This document shows positions 14,379 through 21,900 of a stretch of DNA of 39,140 bases, in pieces (position 1 is the first letter of the stretch; each line of letters opens with the position of its first letter). The notes below the pieces were generated by a model. That model searched no databases and was not told where the DNA came from. It was given only the letters and a program-made list of their open reading frames with translations. This stretch comes from a virus, in the IMG/VR virus record IMGVR_UViG_3300030329_001617, positions 1 through 39,140 of that record; one strand, given 5' to 3'. Made by a program: the position numbers and the translations under genes.

Positions 14379-14768
14379 ATGGCATGGTTTAGTTTAGCAA
14401 AGATAGCATTACAAGCAGGCAGTAAAATTTACGCCAATCGTCAGAAGACGAAAATGGCTATGTCTGATGCACAGCTTATGCATGCAGAGCGTATGGCTCG
14501 AGGTGAAGAATCTTACCAGGGCAAACTTTTAGAAGCCCGTCAAAACGACTACAAGGACGAATTTGTCCTTGTCATTATTTCGGCGCCGATCATAGTTTTA
14601 ATGTGGGCGGTGATGTCAGACGATCCGGCAGCTATGGAAAAGGTAAAACTCTTTTTTGAGTATTTCCAGTCGCTCCCGTCATGGTTTACAAATTTGTGGA
14701 TTTTGGTCGTAGCGAGCATTTTTGGAATTAAAGGAACTCAAGTCTTCAGGAACGGTGGCAAGAAATAA
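14379..14768 (+). CDS. Holin-like membrane protein
   Basis: It encodes 129 residues. A soluble helical N-terminus (1-58, KTKMAMSDAQLMHAERMARG) is followed by two membrane helices: FVLVIISAPIIVLMWAVM (62-79) and NLWILVVASIFGIKG (105-119), and a short basic tail. The order DEFVLVxxSAPxxxLxW ... FGIKGxxxFR resembles the gene-transfer-agent release holin family (three predicted helices). It is the only lysis-type candidate seen. It would form pores in the inner membrane late in infection. No endolysin lies beside it. An alternative is a membrane-linked virion protein. The stop overlaps the next ATG. Confidence 0.55.
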   Translation: MAWFSLAKIALQAGSKIYANRQKTKMAMSDAQLMHAERMARGEESYQGKLLEARQNDYKDEFVLVIISAPIIVLMWAVMSDDPAAMEKVKLFFEYFQSLPSWFTNLWILVVASIFGIKGTQVFRNGGKK

Positions 14769-15010
14769 TGGCTGGATTAGGAATAGCTAAAAGAGGTTTA
14801 GGAGCAGTTTTAAAAAAATTCGGCAAAAAGGCAGACAAATGGGCCAACAAAGAATCTCAAAAAATGTTATCTCAAATTGTAAGAGGACAACATTCCCCTA
14901 CAGATAAGGTTAAGAGAAATAAAGCTTGGGAAAGAACTAAGGGTATTTTAAAATTATCCCCTGCGGCAGGAGTTGGAATAGCTACTGCGGATCCGGGTAA
15001 TAAGAAATAA
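14768..15010 (+). CDS. Small basic protein
   Basis: It encodes 80 residues beginning MAGLGIAKRGLGAVLKKFGK. The amphipathic N-terminal GLGIAKRGLGAVLKKFGKKA resembles the start of the 15964 protein (MGSIVGLAKRGWGKALGKIK), so the two are probably distant relatives. It is joined to both neighbours by TAATG overlaps. The basic charge and virion-operon position suggest DNA- or membrane-binding. No known family. Confidence 0.65.
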   Translation: MAGLGIAKRGLGAVLKKFGKKADKWANKESQKMLSQIVRGQHSPTDKVKRNKAWERTKGILKLSPAAGVGIATADPGNKK

Positions 15011-15189
15011 TGCCTTTCGTATCTGAAAAGCAAAGAAAATATATGCATGCTAATCTTCCAGATATTGCAAAGAGATGGGAAAAAGAGTATAGCAAAGGTG
15101 GAAAAGTCTTACCGACAAAGGTTGCAATAGCAACGGGTTGTGGTAAGGTAATGGCTAACCGTAGAAAAAAAACTAAATTCTACACATAA
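15010..15189 (+). CDS. 59-residue conserved protein (MPFVSEKQR type)
   Basis: It starts MPFVSEKQRKYMHANLPDIA, continues KRWEKEYSKGGKVLPTKVAI and ends with a basic RRKKTKFYT. The ATG overlaps the previous TAA (TAATG at 15008-15012). I recall the opening FVSEKQRRYMHANxPxIAKRW from many phage virion-operon small proteins. It also carries the KGGK turn common to this gene block. Function unknown; probably a small DNA-associated or assembly protein. Confidence 0.7.
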   Translation: MPFVSEKQRKYMHANLPDIAKRWEKEYSKGGKVLPTKVAIATGCGKVMANRRKKTKFYT

Positions 15190-15197
15190 GGAGTAAT

Positions 15198-15422
15198 ATG
15201 AGAAACGACTTTGGAACAAGACCCTATAAATCTAGATTCCCTTACAAAGGTGGTAAATCTGTTTCTAAGAAAAAGAAACAAGGCTACAAAGATAGAGAAG
15301 ATGAATCTTTAGGTATGAGAACTGGAAAAGAATCTGGTAAGAAACAATCTATGAAAGCTCGTAGAGATGAATCTTACGGAAAATGGGGCAAAAGACCTAA
15401 TCAAAAAATTAATAAAGCTTAA
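15198..15422 (+). CDS. Small very basic protein
   Basis: It encodes 74 residues starting MRNDFGTRPYKSRFPYKGGK, after an AAGGAG site. Two related segments, DREDESLGMRTGKES and ARRDESYGKWGKR, show an internal DES(L/Y)G repeat. The many K and R residues suggest nucleic acid or capsid interior contact. No enzyme motif. It recurs in similar small form in marine phages as I remember. Confidence 0.65.
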   Translation: MRNDFGTRPYKSRFPYKGGKSVSKKKKQGYKDREDESLGMRTGKESGKKQSMKARRDESYGKWGKRPNQKINKA

Positions 15423-15430
15423 GGAGATTT

Positions 15431-15964
15431 ATGCAACCAACCGACCGTAAAATTCCTCCTCATCGAAAAGAAGCGATTAGGAAGGAAATTAGAAAATATG
15501 GTGGACCAAGACCAAAGGGTTCAAAGTCCGAAGCTCGGCTAAGACAACAGAACGAAGCTAAACAAAAATTTGACGAAGACAAAGGGTTTGCAGCTAGTGA
15601 ATTTGCAACTTCACAAGATAAAAGAGCTTTTATAAATAAGTATGACAGACCAGGAAACAAAGTAAACTTTCCAAGACTTGGTATGCAGGGCCCTAGGAGT
15701 CGTAAAAATTGGAAAAAAGTAAAAGAAATGATAAAAACAGATAAACCTGATGCAACACCATTTAAAAAAGGTGGTAGAGCAGAACATAACATAGGTGGCA
15801 GAGCTAACCTATTAGAAGAAATGGGTAGAATTGATGCTAGAAGACATCCTGATGCAGCAGATAGAGCTGAAAAAAGAAGAGTTATTGGAGAATTAAACAG
15901 AGGATACAAAAAAGGTGGTCTTATAAAAGGCAAACCTAAATTAGCTAAGAAAGGTTGGAAGTAA
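15431..15964 (+). CDS. Basic GG-motif protein
   Basis: It encodes 177 residues, MQPTDRKIPPHRKEAIRKEI onward, with an AAGGAG site. The N-terminal half is helical and basic. The C-terminal half holds FKKGGRAEHNIGGRANLLEE, MGRIDARRHPDAADRAEKRR and GYKKGGLIKGKPK, the same GG turn motif as in neighbouring genes. The repeated (K/N)xGGR pattern suggests a short docking peptide. The stop overlaps the next ATG. Role unknown. Confidence 0.65.
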   Translation: MQPTDRKIPPHRKEAIRKEIRKYGGPRPKGSKSEARLRQQNEAKQKFDEDKGFAASEFATSQDKRAFINKYDRPGNKVNFPRLGMQGPRSRKNWKKVKEMIKTDKPDATPFKKGGRAEHNIGGRANLLEEMGRIDARRHPDAADRAEKRRVIGELNRGYKKGGLIKGKPKLAKKGWK

Positions 15965-16326
15965 TGGGTAGTATAGTAGGATTAGCAAAAAGAGGTTGGG
16001 GGAAAGCCCTTGGAAAAATTAAAAGTGCACAACGTGCTAGAAGAATAGCTAAAGGTGAAAGAGGAAAAACGATTACAGGTGTTAAACCTTTATCAGGTAA
16101 AATACCACCTTATGTTCGTGGATCTGCAAAAGAGAGAGCTAACCAAGTTAGAACCCATATGTACGTTAAACGTATTGACAAAGTTGATAAAGCTGAAAAA
16201 CAAATTAAAGAAGGTAAAAAAACTTTAAAAGACATGGAAGCTACAAAGCAAGCTGACGAATGGACGGATTATAAAGGTAAACCTACAGGGAAATACCGTC
16301 CAAGAGAAATTAAAGAAAAAGATTAA
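15964..16326 (+). CDS. Small basic helical protein
   Basis: It encodes 120 residues from the ATG in the TAATG overlap at 15962-15966. The frame extends upstream to a TTG at 15955, but coupling favours 15964. Sequence MGSIVGLAKRGWGKALGKIK then a long K/R-rich helix (RQ-like RARRIAKGERGKT) and an acidic-basic C-terminal helix. Its N-terminus resembles that of the 14768 protein. Function unknown. Confidence 0.65.
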   Translation: MGSIVGLAKRGWGKALGKIKSAQRARRIAKGERGKTITGVKPLSGKIPPYVRGSAKERANQVRTHMYVKRIDKVDKAEKQIKEGKKTLKDMEATKQADEWTDYKGKPTGKYRPREIKEKD

Positions 16327-16607
16327 TGTCTAAGAACTGGATTCAGAAAGTAAATAAATCTATTAAAAAAAGAGGCACTAAAGGAAAGTGTACTCCGATT
16401 ACAAAACCTGGATGCACAGGTAGAGCTAAAGCTCTTGCTAAGACATTCAAAAAAATGGCCCAGAAAAGAAAAAAAATGGCAACTGGTGGGGTTTCAGAAC
16501 CTTACATTGGAAGTTATGTACATGGAAATTTAGGAGGAACAGAAGTAGCAAACCCGAGTTATGGTAAGTATTATAACCATCCCGGTTTTAAAATGGGAAA
16601 GATGTAA
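16326..16607 (+). CDS. Small basic protein with two cysteines
   Basis: It encodes 93 residues, beginning MSKNWIQKVNKSIKKRGTKG and overlapping the previous stop. KCTPITKPGCTGRAKALAKT (21-40) holds both cysteines, seven residues apart. A lysine-rich helix KTFKKMAQKRKKMATGG follows, then a tyrosine- and glycine-rich tail. I recall the NWIQKA-KK..G..G opening from similar phage genes. It is probably a virion-associated small protein; not an enzyme. Confidence 0.65.
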   Translation: MSKNWIQKVNKSIKKRGTKGKCTPITKPGCTGRAKALAKTFKKMAQKRKKMATGGVSEPYIGSYVHGNLGGTEVANPSYGKYYNHPGFKMGKM

Positions 16608-16626
16608 TCTTATTTAAGAAAGTAGT

Positions 16627-16860
16627 ATGGATACAGAAACATTAGTTTATAAATTAAAAAGAGCCCTTGAAAGAAGAATTCAATCTCTTTCTATGTCAAT
16701 TACGACTGGAGGGGTTGACAATATGGAGACTTATAAGTATATAATAGGTCAGATTAATGCACTGGAATCAGTGCGTCAGGAAATCTCTAACCTGCTAGAT
16801 GATAAGGAGCCAAATGCAAAAAGAAACATTGTCGATCTCAACACCAAACCAAAAACCTAA
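16627..16860 (+). CDS. Small helical protein before the co-chaperonin
   Basis: It encodes 77 residues, MDTETLVYKLKRALERRIQS onward. Two long helices (LVYKLKRALERRIQSLSMSI and TYKYIIGQINALESVRQEIS) are joined by TTGGVDNME, an obvious helical hairpin. It ends in a disordered tail that overlaps the GroES-like gene by 47 bases in another frame. It may pair with structural proteins. Function unknown. Confidence 0.65.
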   Translation: MDTETLVYKLKRALERRIQSLSMSITTGGVDNMETYKYIIGQINALESVRQEISNLLDDKEPNAKRNIVDLNTKPKT

Positions 16861-17266
16861 AATAGAATTACCAGATAAAAAATTAGTAGGCGTTAAACCG
16901 TCTGAACCTAAAGAACCAAAAAAATTAGAACGAGAACAGATTCCACAACCAACAGGTTGGAGAATGATCGTTTTACCATTCAGAATGGATGAGAAAACGG
17001 CCGGGGGAGTATTAGTAACTGAAACAACTTTGGAGCGCCAACAAGTGGCGTCTCAATGTGGTTTAGTTCTAGCCATGGGACCACAATGCTATAACGATAA
17101 AGAACGTTATCCAGAAGGTCCGTGGTGCAAGGTCAACGATTGGGTTGTCTTTGCCCGTTACGCAGGATCGCGTTTACAAATTGAAGGTGGGGAAATTCGT
17201 CTTCTTAATGATGACGAAATATTGGCGACCGTGAAAGACCCTAAAAGTCTAATTCACGCATATTAA
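16814..17266 (+). CDS. GroES-like co-chaperonin
   Basis: It encodes 150 residues from the ATG at 16814, which has AAGGAG four bases upstream; an ATG at 16799 lacks one. After a disordered K/P/E-rich 45-residue leader, PTGWRMIVLPFRMDEKTAGG (46-65) and VLVTETT match the GroES start and its mobile loop (cf. KSAGGIVLT). GLVLAMGPQCY, VNDWVVFARYAGSRLQIEG and LLNDDEILATV follow the GroES beta-barrel order. It should form a seven-fold lid on host GroEL and help fold a phage protein, as T4 gp31 does for its capsid protein. The position just before scaffold and capsid genes supports that. Confidence 0.82.
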   Translation: MQKETLSISTPNQKPKIELPDKKLVGVKPSEPKEPKKLEREQIPQPTGWRMIVLPFRMDEKTAGGVLVTETTLERQQVASQCGLVLAMGPQCYNDKERYPEGPWCKVNDWVVFARYAGSRLQIEGGEIRLLNDDEILATVKDPKSLIHAY

Positions 17267-17283
17267 CCATAGGAGGATAAACT

Positions 17284-18279
17284 ATGCCAACAGACAATGC
17301 TAAAGAACAACCGATAGCAGAAAAAGAACAGAAAACGGTTGATATTGATACATCAGGACCAGGAGCCGAAGTTAATGTTCCTGAAGAAAAAGATGAATCA
17401 GTTGTGGAAACTCAAGAAAAAGAGTCCACAGTAAAAATAGTAGAAGACAAGAAAGAAGAACCACGAACCACGGAACAAGAACCAGCTAAAGAAGAAACAA
17501 AACCAGACGACGATAAGCTAGCCGAGTACAGTAAAGGTGTTCAATCAAGAATAGCTAAACTAACTCGTAAAATGCGTGAAGCAGAAAGGCAGAGGGATTC
17601 AGCCACTGAATACGCAAAAGCTATCGAAGAACAAAGAAAAGCTGATCAGAGAAAATATTTTAAAATAGACTCTGATTATCAAAAAAGATTTGAAGCTAAC
17701 ATCAAGACTGGAATAAGCGCAGCAGAACGAGAACTGGCTGCAGCTATTGAGTCTGGAGATGCTAAAGCTCAAGTCGAAGCTAATAAAAGAATTGCTACAC
17801 TGGCGTTTGAGAATGCGAAATTGGAGCAAGCTAAAGAAGGTAGAGAAGAAGTAAAACTATCTGATGGTGGTAAATTACCAGATAGTACTCCCAAAGACTT
17901 ACCAACTAACCAAAGACAAGACCCTAGAGCCGAAGATTGGGCTTCTAAGAACACTTGGTTTGGACAAGATAGAGCTATGACATTCACAGCTTTTGAAATC
18001 CACAAGGATTTAGTTGAAAAAGAAGGATTTGATCCTCAGTCTAACGAGTACTATACGGAAATAGATAAACGAATACGTGTTGACTTTCCGCATAAATTTG
18101 GTAATACTGAACAACATAGAACGACCAAACCCGTTCAGTCGGTGGCTTCAGCAAATAGAAGCGTAAGACCTGGTCGCAAAACTGTGAAACTCACATCTTC
18201 ACAAGTCGCAATAGCGAAAAAATTAGGTGTGCCACTCGAAGATTACGCAAAACAATTAAAACTCACGAAGGAGGTATAG
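17284..18279 (+). CDS. Probable head scaffolding protein
   Basis: It encodes 331 residues with an AGGAGG site. Residues 1-80 are acidic and disordered (runs of E, K, P, T). A long helical coiled coil covers about 83-190 (YSKGVQSRIAKLTRKMREAE onward). A proline-rich link and a basic, helical C-terminus (RPGRKTVKLTSSQVAIAKKL) follow. An acidic disordered start, central coiled coil and basic capsid-binding end are the usual features of podovirus scaffolds. It lies after the portal and before the capsid gene, as expected. No sequence family is recalled with certainty. Confidence 0.7.
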   Translation: MPTDNAKEQPIAEKEQKTVDIDTSGPGAEVNVPEEKDESVVETQEKESTVKIVEDKKEEPRTTEQEPAKEETKPDDDKLAEYSKGVQSRIAKLTRKMREAERQRDSATEYAKAIEEQRKADQRKYFKIDSDYQKRFEANIKTGISAAERELAAAIESGDAKAQVEANKRIATLAFENAKLEQAKEGREEVKLSDGGKLPDSTPKDLPTNQRQDPRAEDWASKNTWFGQDRAMTFTAFEIHKDLVEKEGFDPQSNEYYTEIDKRIRVDFPHKFGNTEQHRTTKPVQSVASANRSVRPGRKTVKLTSSQVAIAKKLGVPLEDYAKQLKLTKEV

Positions 18280-18282
18280 CGT

Positions 18283-18747
18283 ATGAAAAAACAAGAAACC
18301 AAAACTTCTCGTGCGAATCTGACACGGTCAAAGACTGAAAGACCAAAAGTGTGGATTCCTCCATCTTCTCTAGATGCACCCCCTGCTCCTGATGGATTCA
18401 GGTACAGATGGATTAGAGCAGAATCGATGGGATTCGATGATACTAAGAATATACAAGGTCGTTTAAGATCTGGTTATGAATTAGTAAGAGCCGAAGAAAT
18501 CGAAAATGCTTCTGATTACCCGGTTATAGAATCGGGAAAATACAAGGGGATGATTGGGGTTGGTGGCCTTTTGCTTGCAAAGGTAACTCAAGAGATCGCA
18601 GATCAACGTACCGCGTACATTAAAAAACGTACTGAAGGTATGAATGAAGCAGTAGACAACGATCTTATGAGAGAGCAGCATAAGAGTATGCCGATCAATA
18701 TTGATCGACAATCTCGTGTAACATTCGGTGGTACAAAGAAATCCTAA
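18283..18747 (+). CDS. Conserved virion-operon protein
   Basis: It encodes 154 residues with an AGGAGG site. A disordered basic start (MKKQETKTSRANLTRSKTER) precedes WIPPSSLDAPPAPDGFRYRW and IRAESMGFDDTKNIQGRLRS, then GYELVRAEEI and YKGMIGVGGLLLAKVTQEIA. The DGFxYRWxRxExxGxDDxxNxxxRxxxGYExVRxEE core is conserved among marine phages as I recall it, always between scaffold and capsid genes. A role in head assembly is likely. The biochemical function is unknown. Confidence 0.7.
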   Translation: MKKQETKTSRANLTRSKTERPKVWIPPSSLDAPPAPDGFRYRWIRAESMGFDDTKNIQGRLRSGYELVRAEEIENASDYPVIESGKYKGMIGVGGLLLAKVTQEIADQRTAYIKKRTEGMNEAVDNDLMREQHKSMPINIDRQSRVTFGGTKKS

Positions 18748-18794
18748 TTAGGAATTCGTGGGTTAATCCCTACTATCGATTTTAATAATAACCC

Positions 18795-18816
18795 GTTCAT
18801 AGGTAAAACTATGAAC
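18795..18816 (+). promoter_or_regulatory. Hairpin in the leader of the capsid genes
   Basis: GTTCATAG (18795-18802), 6-base loop, CTATGAAC (18809-18816): a perfect 8-bp stem just before the AGGAG of the 18836 gene. It has no T run. It may protect or define the 5' end of the capsid mRNA. Confidence 0.45.
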
Positions 18817-18835
18817 ATTTAGGAGACGACAAACT

Positions 18836-19513
18836 ATGGCTAACACTAGTACAACAGGATACGGTTTTAGAGCAGTTGAAGTTCTGGGCAATGGTCCAGC
18901 TACTCAAGGGCAATCTAAATACTCTATCGTGTCAGGTTTGGGCGTAAGAATCCTTAAGAACGAACCAGTTGGACCACAAGACAGTTCAGGTGACGATGGC
19001 TACTTTCAAAGTTTAGCCCCCGCTACTATGGACGACGGTGGAACAGGTGGAGCTTCTTGGGATGCTGATACAACTACTCCAGAAGTATGTGTAGGAGTTT
19101 CTAACGGTGTATTTTACATCGACGGAACTACAAGTAAACCTACATGGTCAAATTCTGTAGCAGCGAGTCAGACTTTCGCAACAAACCCAAATACAGGTAA
19201 CAGCAATGGTTGGGTATTCGTTAATGATAACCCGTTTCAAGAGTATATGTGTAGATCCGATGCAACAATGACATCATTGGCAACGTTTCAATCTGACTGC
19301 TTAGTAGTTAGAATGAATCAGAACAATGGTGGATCTGGTGTATCAGGTCAGTCCACAGCTACTCTAAATTACTCAACATCAGACAATGATGGCTATATGT
19401 GGAGAATGATCCGTGTGGCAGAAGTGCCAGATCAGGAAGACGTAGCAGCCGCAGGTTGCGATGTTATTGTAATTATGAACAACAGGGCTAATCAGTTCCT
19501 AAGAGACGTATAA
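18836..19513 (+). CDS. Probable capsid decoration / head protein
   Basis: It encodes 225 residues, MANTSTTGYGFRAVEVLGNG onward, with AGGAG 10 bases upstream. The protein is small-residue-rich and beta-like, with G, S, T, N and D abundant, and includes YMWRMIRVAEVPDQEDVAAA near the end. Typical start GFRxVxxxGxxPxxGQ is shared by decoration or head-fibre proteins that lie just before the capsid gene in many marine phages, as far as I remember. It probably coats the outside of the capsid. No enzyme motif. Confidence 0.6.
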   Translation: MANTSTTGYGFRAVEVLGNGPATQGQSKYSIVSGLGVRILKNEPVGPQDSSGDDGYFQSLAPATMDDGGTGGASWDADTTTPEVCVGVSNGVFYIDGTTSKPTWSNSVAASQTFATNPNTGNSNGWVFVNDNPFQEYMCRSDATMTSLATFQSDCLVVRMNQNNGGSGVSGQSTATLNYSTSDNDGYMWRMIRVAEVPDQEDVAAAGCDVIVIMNNRANQFLRDV

Positions 19514-19526
19514 GGAGTAATATAAT

Positions 19527-20438
19527 ATGGCAATATCACGAGCGCAGTTAGTTAAAGAGCTTGAGCCAGGTTTGAATGCCTTATTCGGACTGGAATACAA
19601 GCGATACGAAAACCAACACGCTGAAATCTACAATATAGAATCTTCAGACAGAGCTTTCGAAGAGGAAGTTATGTTATCAGGATTCGGAAACGCACAAGTG
19701 AAACCTGAAGGTCAAGGCATATCTTACGATGATGCACAAGAGACTTTCACGGCTAGATACACTCATGAGACTGTAGCTTTAGCATTTGCTATCACTGAAG
19801 AAGCTATCGAAGATAACCTCTACGACAGACTTGCTTCTAGATACACAAAAGCTTTGGCTAGATCTATGGCGAACTCAAAACAAGTGAAAGCAGCAGCTCC
19901 ACTAATCAACGGACTTCCTTCAACGGATTCTTTTGATTCTGGTGATGGTGTTTCTTTGTTTAACGCTTCGCACACTACATTAGGTGGCTCATTTGCGAAC
20001 ACATTAGCGACTCAAGCTGATTTAAATGAAACTTCATTAGAACAATCTCTAATCGACATTGGAGAGATGACTGATGAAAGAGGTCTTTTAATCGCAGCTA
20101 AAGGCGTAAAAATGATTGTTCCACCTGAGAACCAATTTAATGCAGAGAGATTAATGAAATCTCAGGGTAGAACTGGTACAGCTGATAATGACATCAACGC
20201 AGTCAACTCAATGGGAATGATTCCTCAAGGATACAGAGTGAATAATTACCTAACTGATGCTGACTCTTGGTACATCATCACTGACGTTCCTAACGGCATG
20301 AAAATGTTCGTTAGATCTCCATTGTCAACAGCAATGGAAGGCGATTTCGATACTGGAAACGTGAGATACAAAGCTAGAGAAAGATACTCATTTGGAGTAT
20401 CTGACCCTAGAGGTATCTTCGGCGTTGAAGGTGCGTAA
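19527..20438 (+). CDS. Major capsid protein, HK97 fold (gpT-like)
   Basis: It encodes 303 residues, after AAGGAG. MAISRAQLVKELEPGLNALF (1-20), GLEYKRYENQHAEIYNIESS, then RAFEEEVMLSGFGNAQVKPE form the N-arm and E-loop region. ETVALAFAITEEAIEDNLYD is the spine helix region, LFNASHTTLGG the loop before the A-domain, and MIVPPENQFNAERLMKS the P/A-domain end. RYSFGVSDPRGIFG closes the C-terminus. The order matches the Mu gpT-like major head subunit family of HK97-fold capsid proteins. Position after scaffold and before a terminator agrees. Confidence 0.88.
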   Translation: MAISRAQLVKELEPGLNALFGLEYKRYENQHAEIYNIESSDRAFEEEVMLSGFGNAQVKPEGQGISYDDAQETFTARYTHETVALAFAITEEAIEDNLYDRLASRYTKALARSMANSKQVKAAAPLINGLPSTDSFDSGDGVSLFNASHTTLGGSFANTLATQADLNETSLEQSLIDIGEMTDERGLLIAAKGVKMIVPPENQFNAERLMKSQGRTGTADNDINAVNSMGMIPQGYRVNNYLTDADSWYIITDVPNGMKMFVRSPLSTAMEGDFDTGNVRYKARERYSFGVSDPRGIFGVEGA

Positions 20439-20446
20439 TTAATTTA

Positions 20447-20476
20447 AAATGTGGCGGCCTTAAAACCGCCACATTT
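20447..20476 (+). terminator. Hairpin after the capsid gene
   Basis: AAATGTGGCGG (20447-20457), 8-base loop, CCGCCACATTT (20466-20476): a perfect 11-bp stem right after the capsid stop. Only ATTTACT follows, so termination may be partial; it would lower tail relative to head expression. Confidence 0.7.
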
Positions 20477-20501
20477 ACTACATAAAGTAAGAAATTAAAC
20501 T

Positions 20502-20753
20502 ATGAAGGACTTTAAAATCATTATAATTGCCTACGGATATAGAACTAGCTTTATCATTAAAGCTGAAGATAGTTCTGAATCTATTGAAAACGCTATAGTT
20601 GACAAACTAGGAGAAAATAGTGTAAAGTGGGACACAACGGGATTTTACGACACAAGTCGTAAATGGATAACCTATGAGGAGGTTATAAATGATCGAGGAC
20701 CTATACAAGCAAAAAAAGTCCTTGGAGTTGAGTTGGGAACAGGAACACCTTAA
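20502..20753 (+). CDS. Small hypothetical protein
   Basis: It encodes 83 residues starting MKDFKIIIIAYGYRTSFIIK. The first strands (FKIIIIAYGY, TSFIIKAED), an IENAIVDKLGE helix and a WITYEE segment suggest a small alpha/beta domain. The last 22 codons overlap the next gene in another frame, so its true functional end may lie near YEEVIND. No strong ribosome site. No family recognised. Confidence 0.55.
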   Translation: MKDFKIIIIAYGYRTSFIIKAEDSSESIENAIVDKLGENSVKWDTTGFYDTSRKWITYEEVINDRGPIQAKKVLGVELGTGTP

Positions 20754-20898
20754 CGAAGGTAGATACAATCTCAACATGGTGGCTATAGATGCAAAAATCA
20801 GAGAAATCATTACGGCCATTAAACTAGAAGAGGCTAAAATTGCAGACAGAGAAAATGCAATTTTGAACTCGGCTCCAGAAGTGTCAGTAGCCACTTAA
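20689..20898 (+). CDS. Small helical protein
   Basis: It encodes 69 residues, MIEDLYKQKKSLELSWEQEH onward, with a strong GAGGAGG site. A helical hairpin is likely: one helix 1-20, a NEGRYNLNMVA turn, and a second helix 33-57. It starts inside the end of the preceding gene (65-base overlap). Possibly a head-tail joining or assembly chaperone protein; not provable from sequence. Confidence 0.6.
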   Translation: MIEDLYKQKKSLELSWEQEHLNEGRYNLNMVAIDAKIREIITAIKLEEAKIADRENAILNSAPEVSVAT

Positions 20899-20946
20899 GT
20901 CAAAAAAAGCTACATCATTGAAATTAGCACTTCATTACAGGATCAC

Positions 20947-20975
20947 TTGCGCTCTATACAAATTTAGCGTATAAA
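20947..20975 (+). promoter_or_regulatory. Candidate promoter of the tail module
   Basis: TTGCGC (20947-20952), 17-bp spacer, TATAAA (20970-20975) in a 159-bp gap without a gene. An 8-bp inverted repeat, TACTAAGA (20981-20988) and TCTTAGTA (21018-21025), follows in the leader. Confidence 0.45.
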
Positions 20976-21034
20976 AGCTTTACTAAGATATATAAATCAT
21001 AAAATTGGTTGCTCTTTTCTTAGTAGGAGTAACT

Positions 21035-21050
21035 GGCGCGAGGAGGCGCT
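21035..21050 (+). promoter_or_regulatory. Ribosome site displayed in a hairpin loop
   Basis: GGCGC (21035-21039), loop GAGGAG (21040-21045), GCGCT (21046-21050). The Shine-Dalgarno bases form the whole loop; the ATG is at 21058. Exposure in the loop could help ribosome capture, or mark control by an RNA-binding protein. Confidence 0.4.
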
Positions 21051-21057
21051 GATTAAT

Positions 21058-21852
21058 ATGACTACACACTTTTCAACTGGCGTAACAAACGTTAGAGGTA
21101 AACAAGGTGGAACATCCTTGTTTAGTGGTATCAAACAGCCCTTAATTACTGGCGGTTATAATCAAGAAGTCGCTTATCAAAACGACTGGCTAACTTATAA
21201 TGCAAGTGATTGGGATGTAACATCTGGCGGTGGATCTGACTATCAATTAGTAGATTATGCTGGCGGATGGTTAAGACTTGGAGATGAAGCTCCAGCAGCA
21301 GGCGAAGTTACTGGTATTTCTGGTAAAGAAGTCTGGAACTATAACTCAGGTAAACAATGGTGGTATGAAACCAGAATTAGTTTATTTGATGTTAGTGACG
21401 GCAATATTTTTGTTGGCTTTGCTGACAATGCATTTGCTGATCCGGCAACTGTACCAACTGACTGTATTGGTTTTTCTCACTTAGAAGACACTACAACTAT
21501 TCAATTCCTATCTAGGAAGAATGGTGCTGGTGTATCTTTTGATATGAAAGACAGTGCAGCTGGAAGTACTTATGCTATAGCTGACTCTACTGTACCAACT
21601 CAATCTGCAACGCAATTTGAAATCCCATCTAACTCTGTTAGATTAGGTTTTCATTTTCAACCTGCAGGTACGGAAAATAACCAAACATCGGCTCAGTATA
21701 AACTTTACTTAGACGGTAATTGTGTTGGAACGCAAGCAGCGACAACTGTTCCTGATGATATAGCTTTAGAACTAAAAGTTTTCATAGAAAACAAAGGTAC
21801 TAATGCTAATGGTCTAAACACAGATTGGATACAAACTATCCAACAAAGATAA
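21058..21852 (+). CDS. Virion protein with a probable lectin-like beta-sandwich
   Basis: It encodes 264 residues. A leader (MTTHFSTGVTNVRGKQGGTS, 1-20) is followed by a beta-rich body: KQWWYETRISLFDVSDGNIF, VGFADNAFADPATVPTDCIG, and SVRLGFHFQPAG with TSAQYKLYLDGNCVGTQ. This order (WWxETxxxxxD, FVGFxD, phase GFxxxxxxG, YLDG) is what concanavalin A-like sandwich domains in phage tails look like. It probably binds carbohydrate or builds the virion surface. Family membership is inferred from pattern only. Confidence 0.65.
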   Translation: MTTHFSTGVTNVRGKQGGTSLFSGIKQPLITGGYNQEVAYQNDWLTYNASDWDVTSGGGSDYQLVDYAGGWLRLGDEAPAAGEVTGISGKEVWNYNSGKQWWYETRISLFDVSDGNIFVGFADNAFADPATVPTDCIGFSHLEDTTTIQFLSRKNGAGVSFDMKDSAAGSTYAIADSTVPTQSATQFEIPSNSVRLGFHFQPAGTENNQTSAQYKLYLDGNCVGTQAATTVPDDIALELKVFIENKGTNANGLNTDWIQTIQQR

Positions 21853-21862
21853 TAGTATTATT

Positions 21863-21884
21863 CTAGGCTCCTTCGGGAGCCTAG
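21863..21884. terminator. UUCG-loop hairpin
   Basis: CTAGGCTCC (21863-21871), TTCG loop, GGAGCCTAG (21876-21884): a perfect 9-bp stem with an extra-stable tetraloop, just after the 21852 stop. There is no T run, so it may stabilise or process mRNA rather than end it fully. Confidence 0.7.
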
Positions 21885-21900
21885 ATAATTAGGAGATAAT

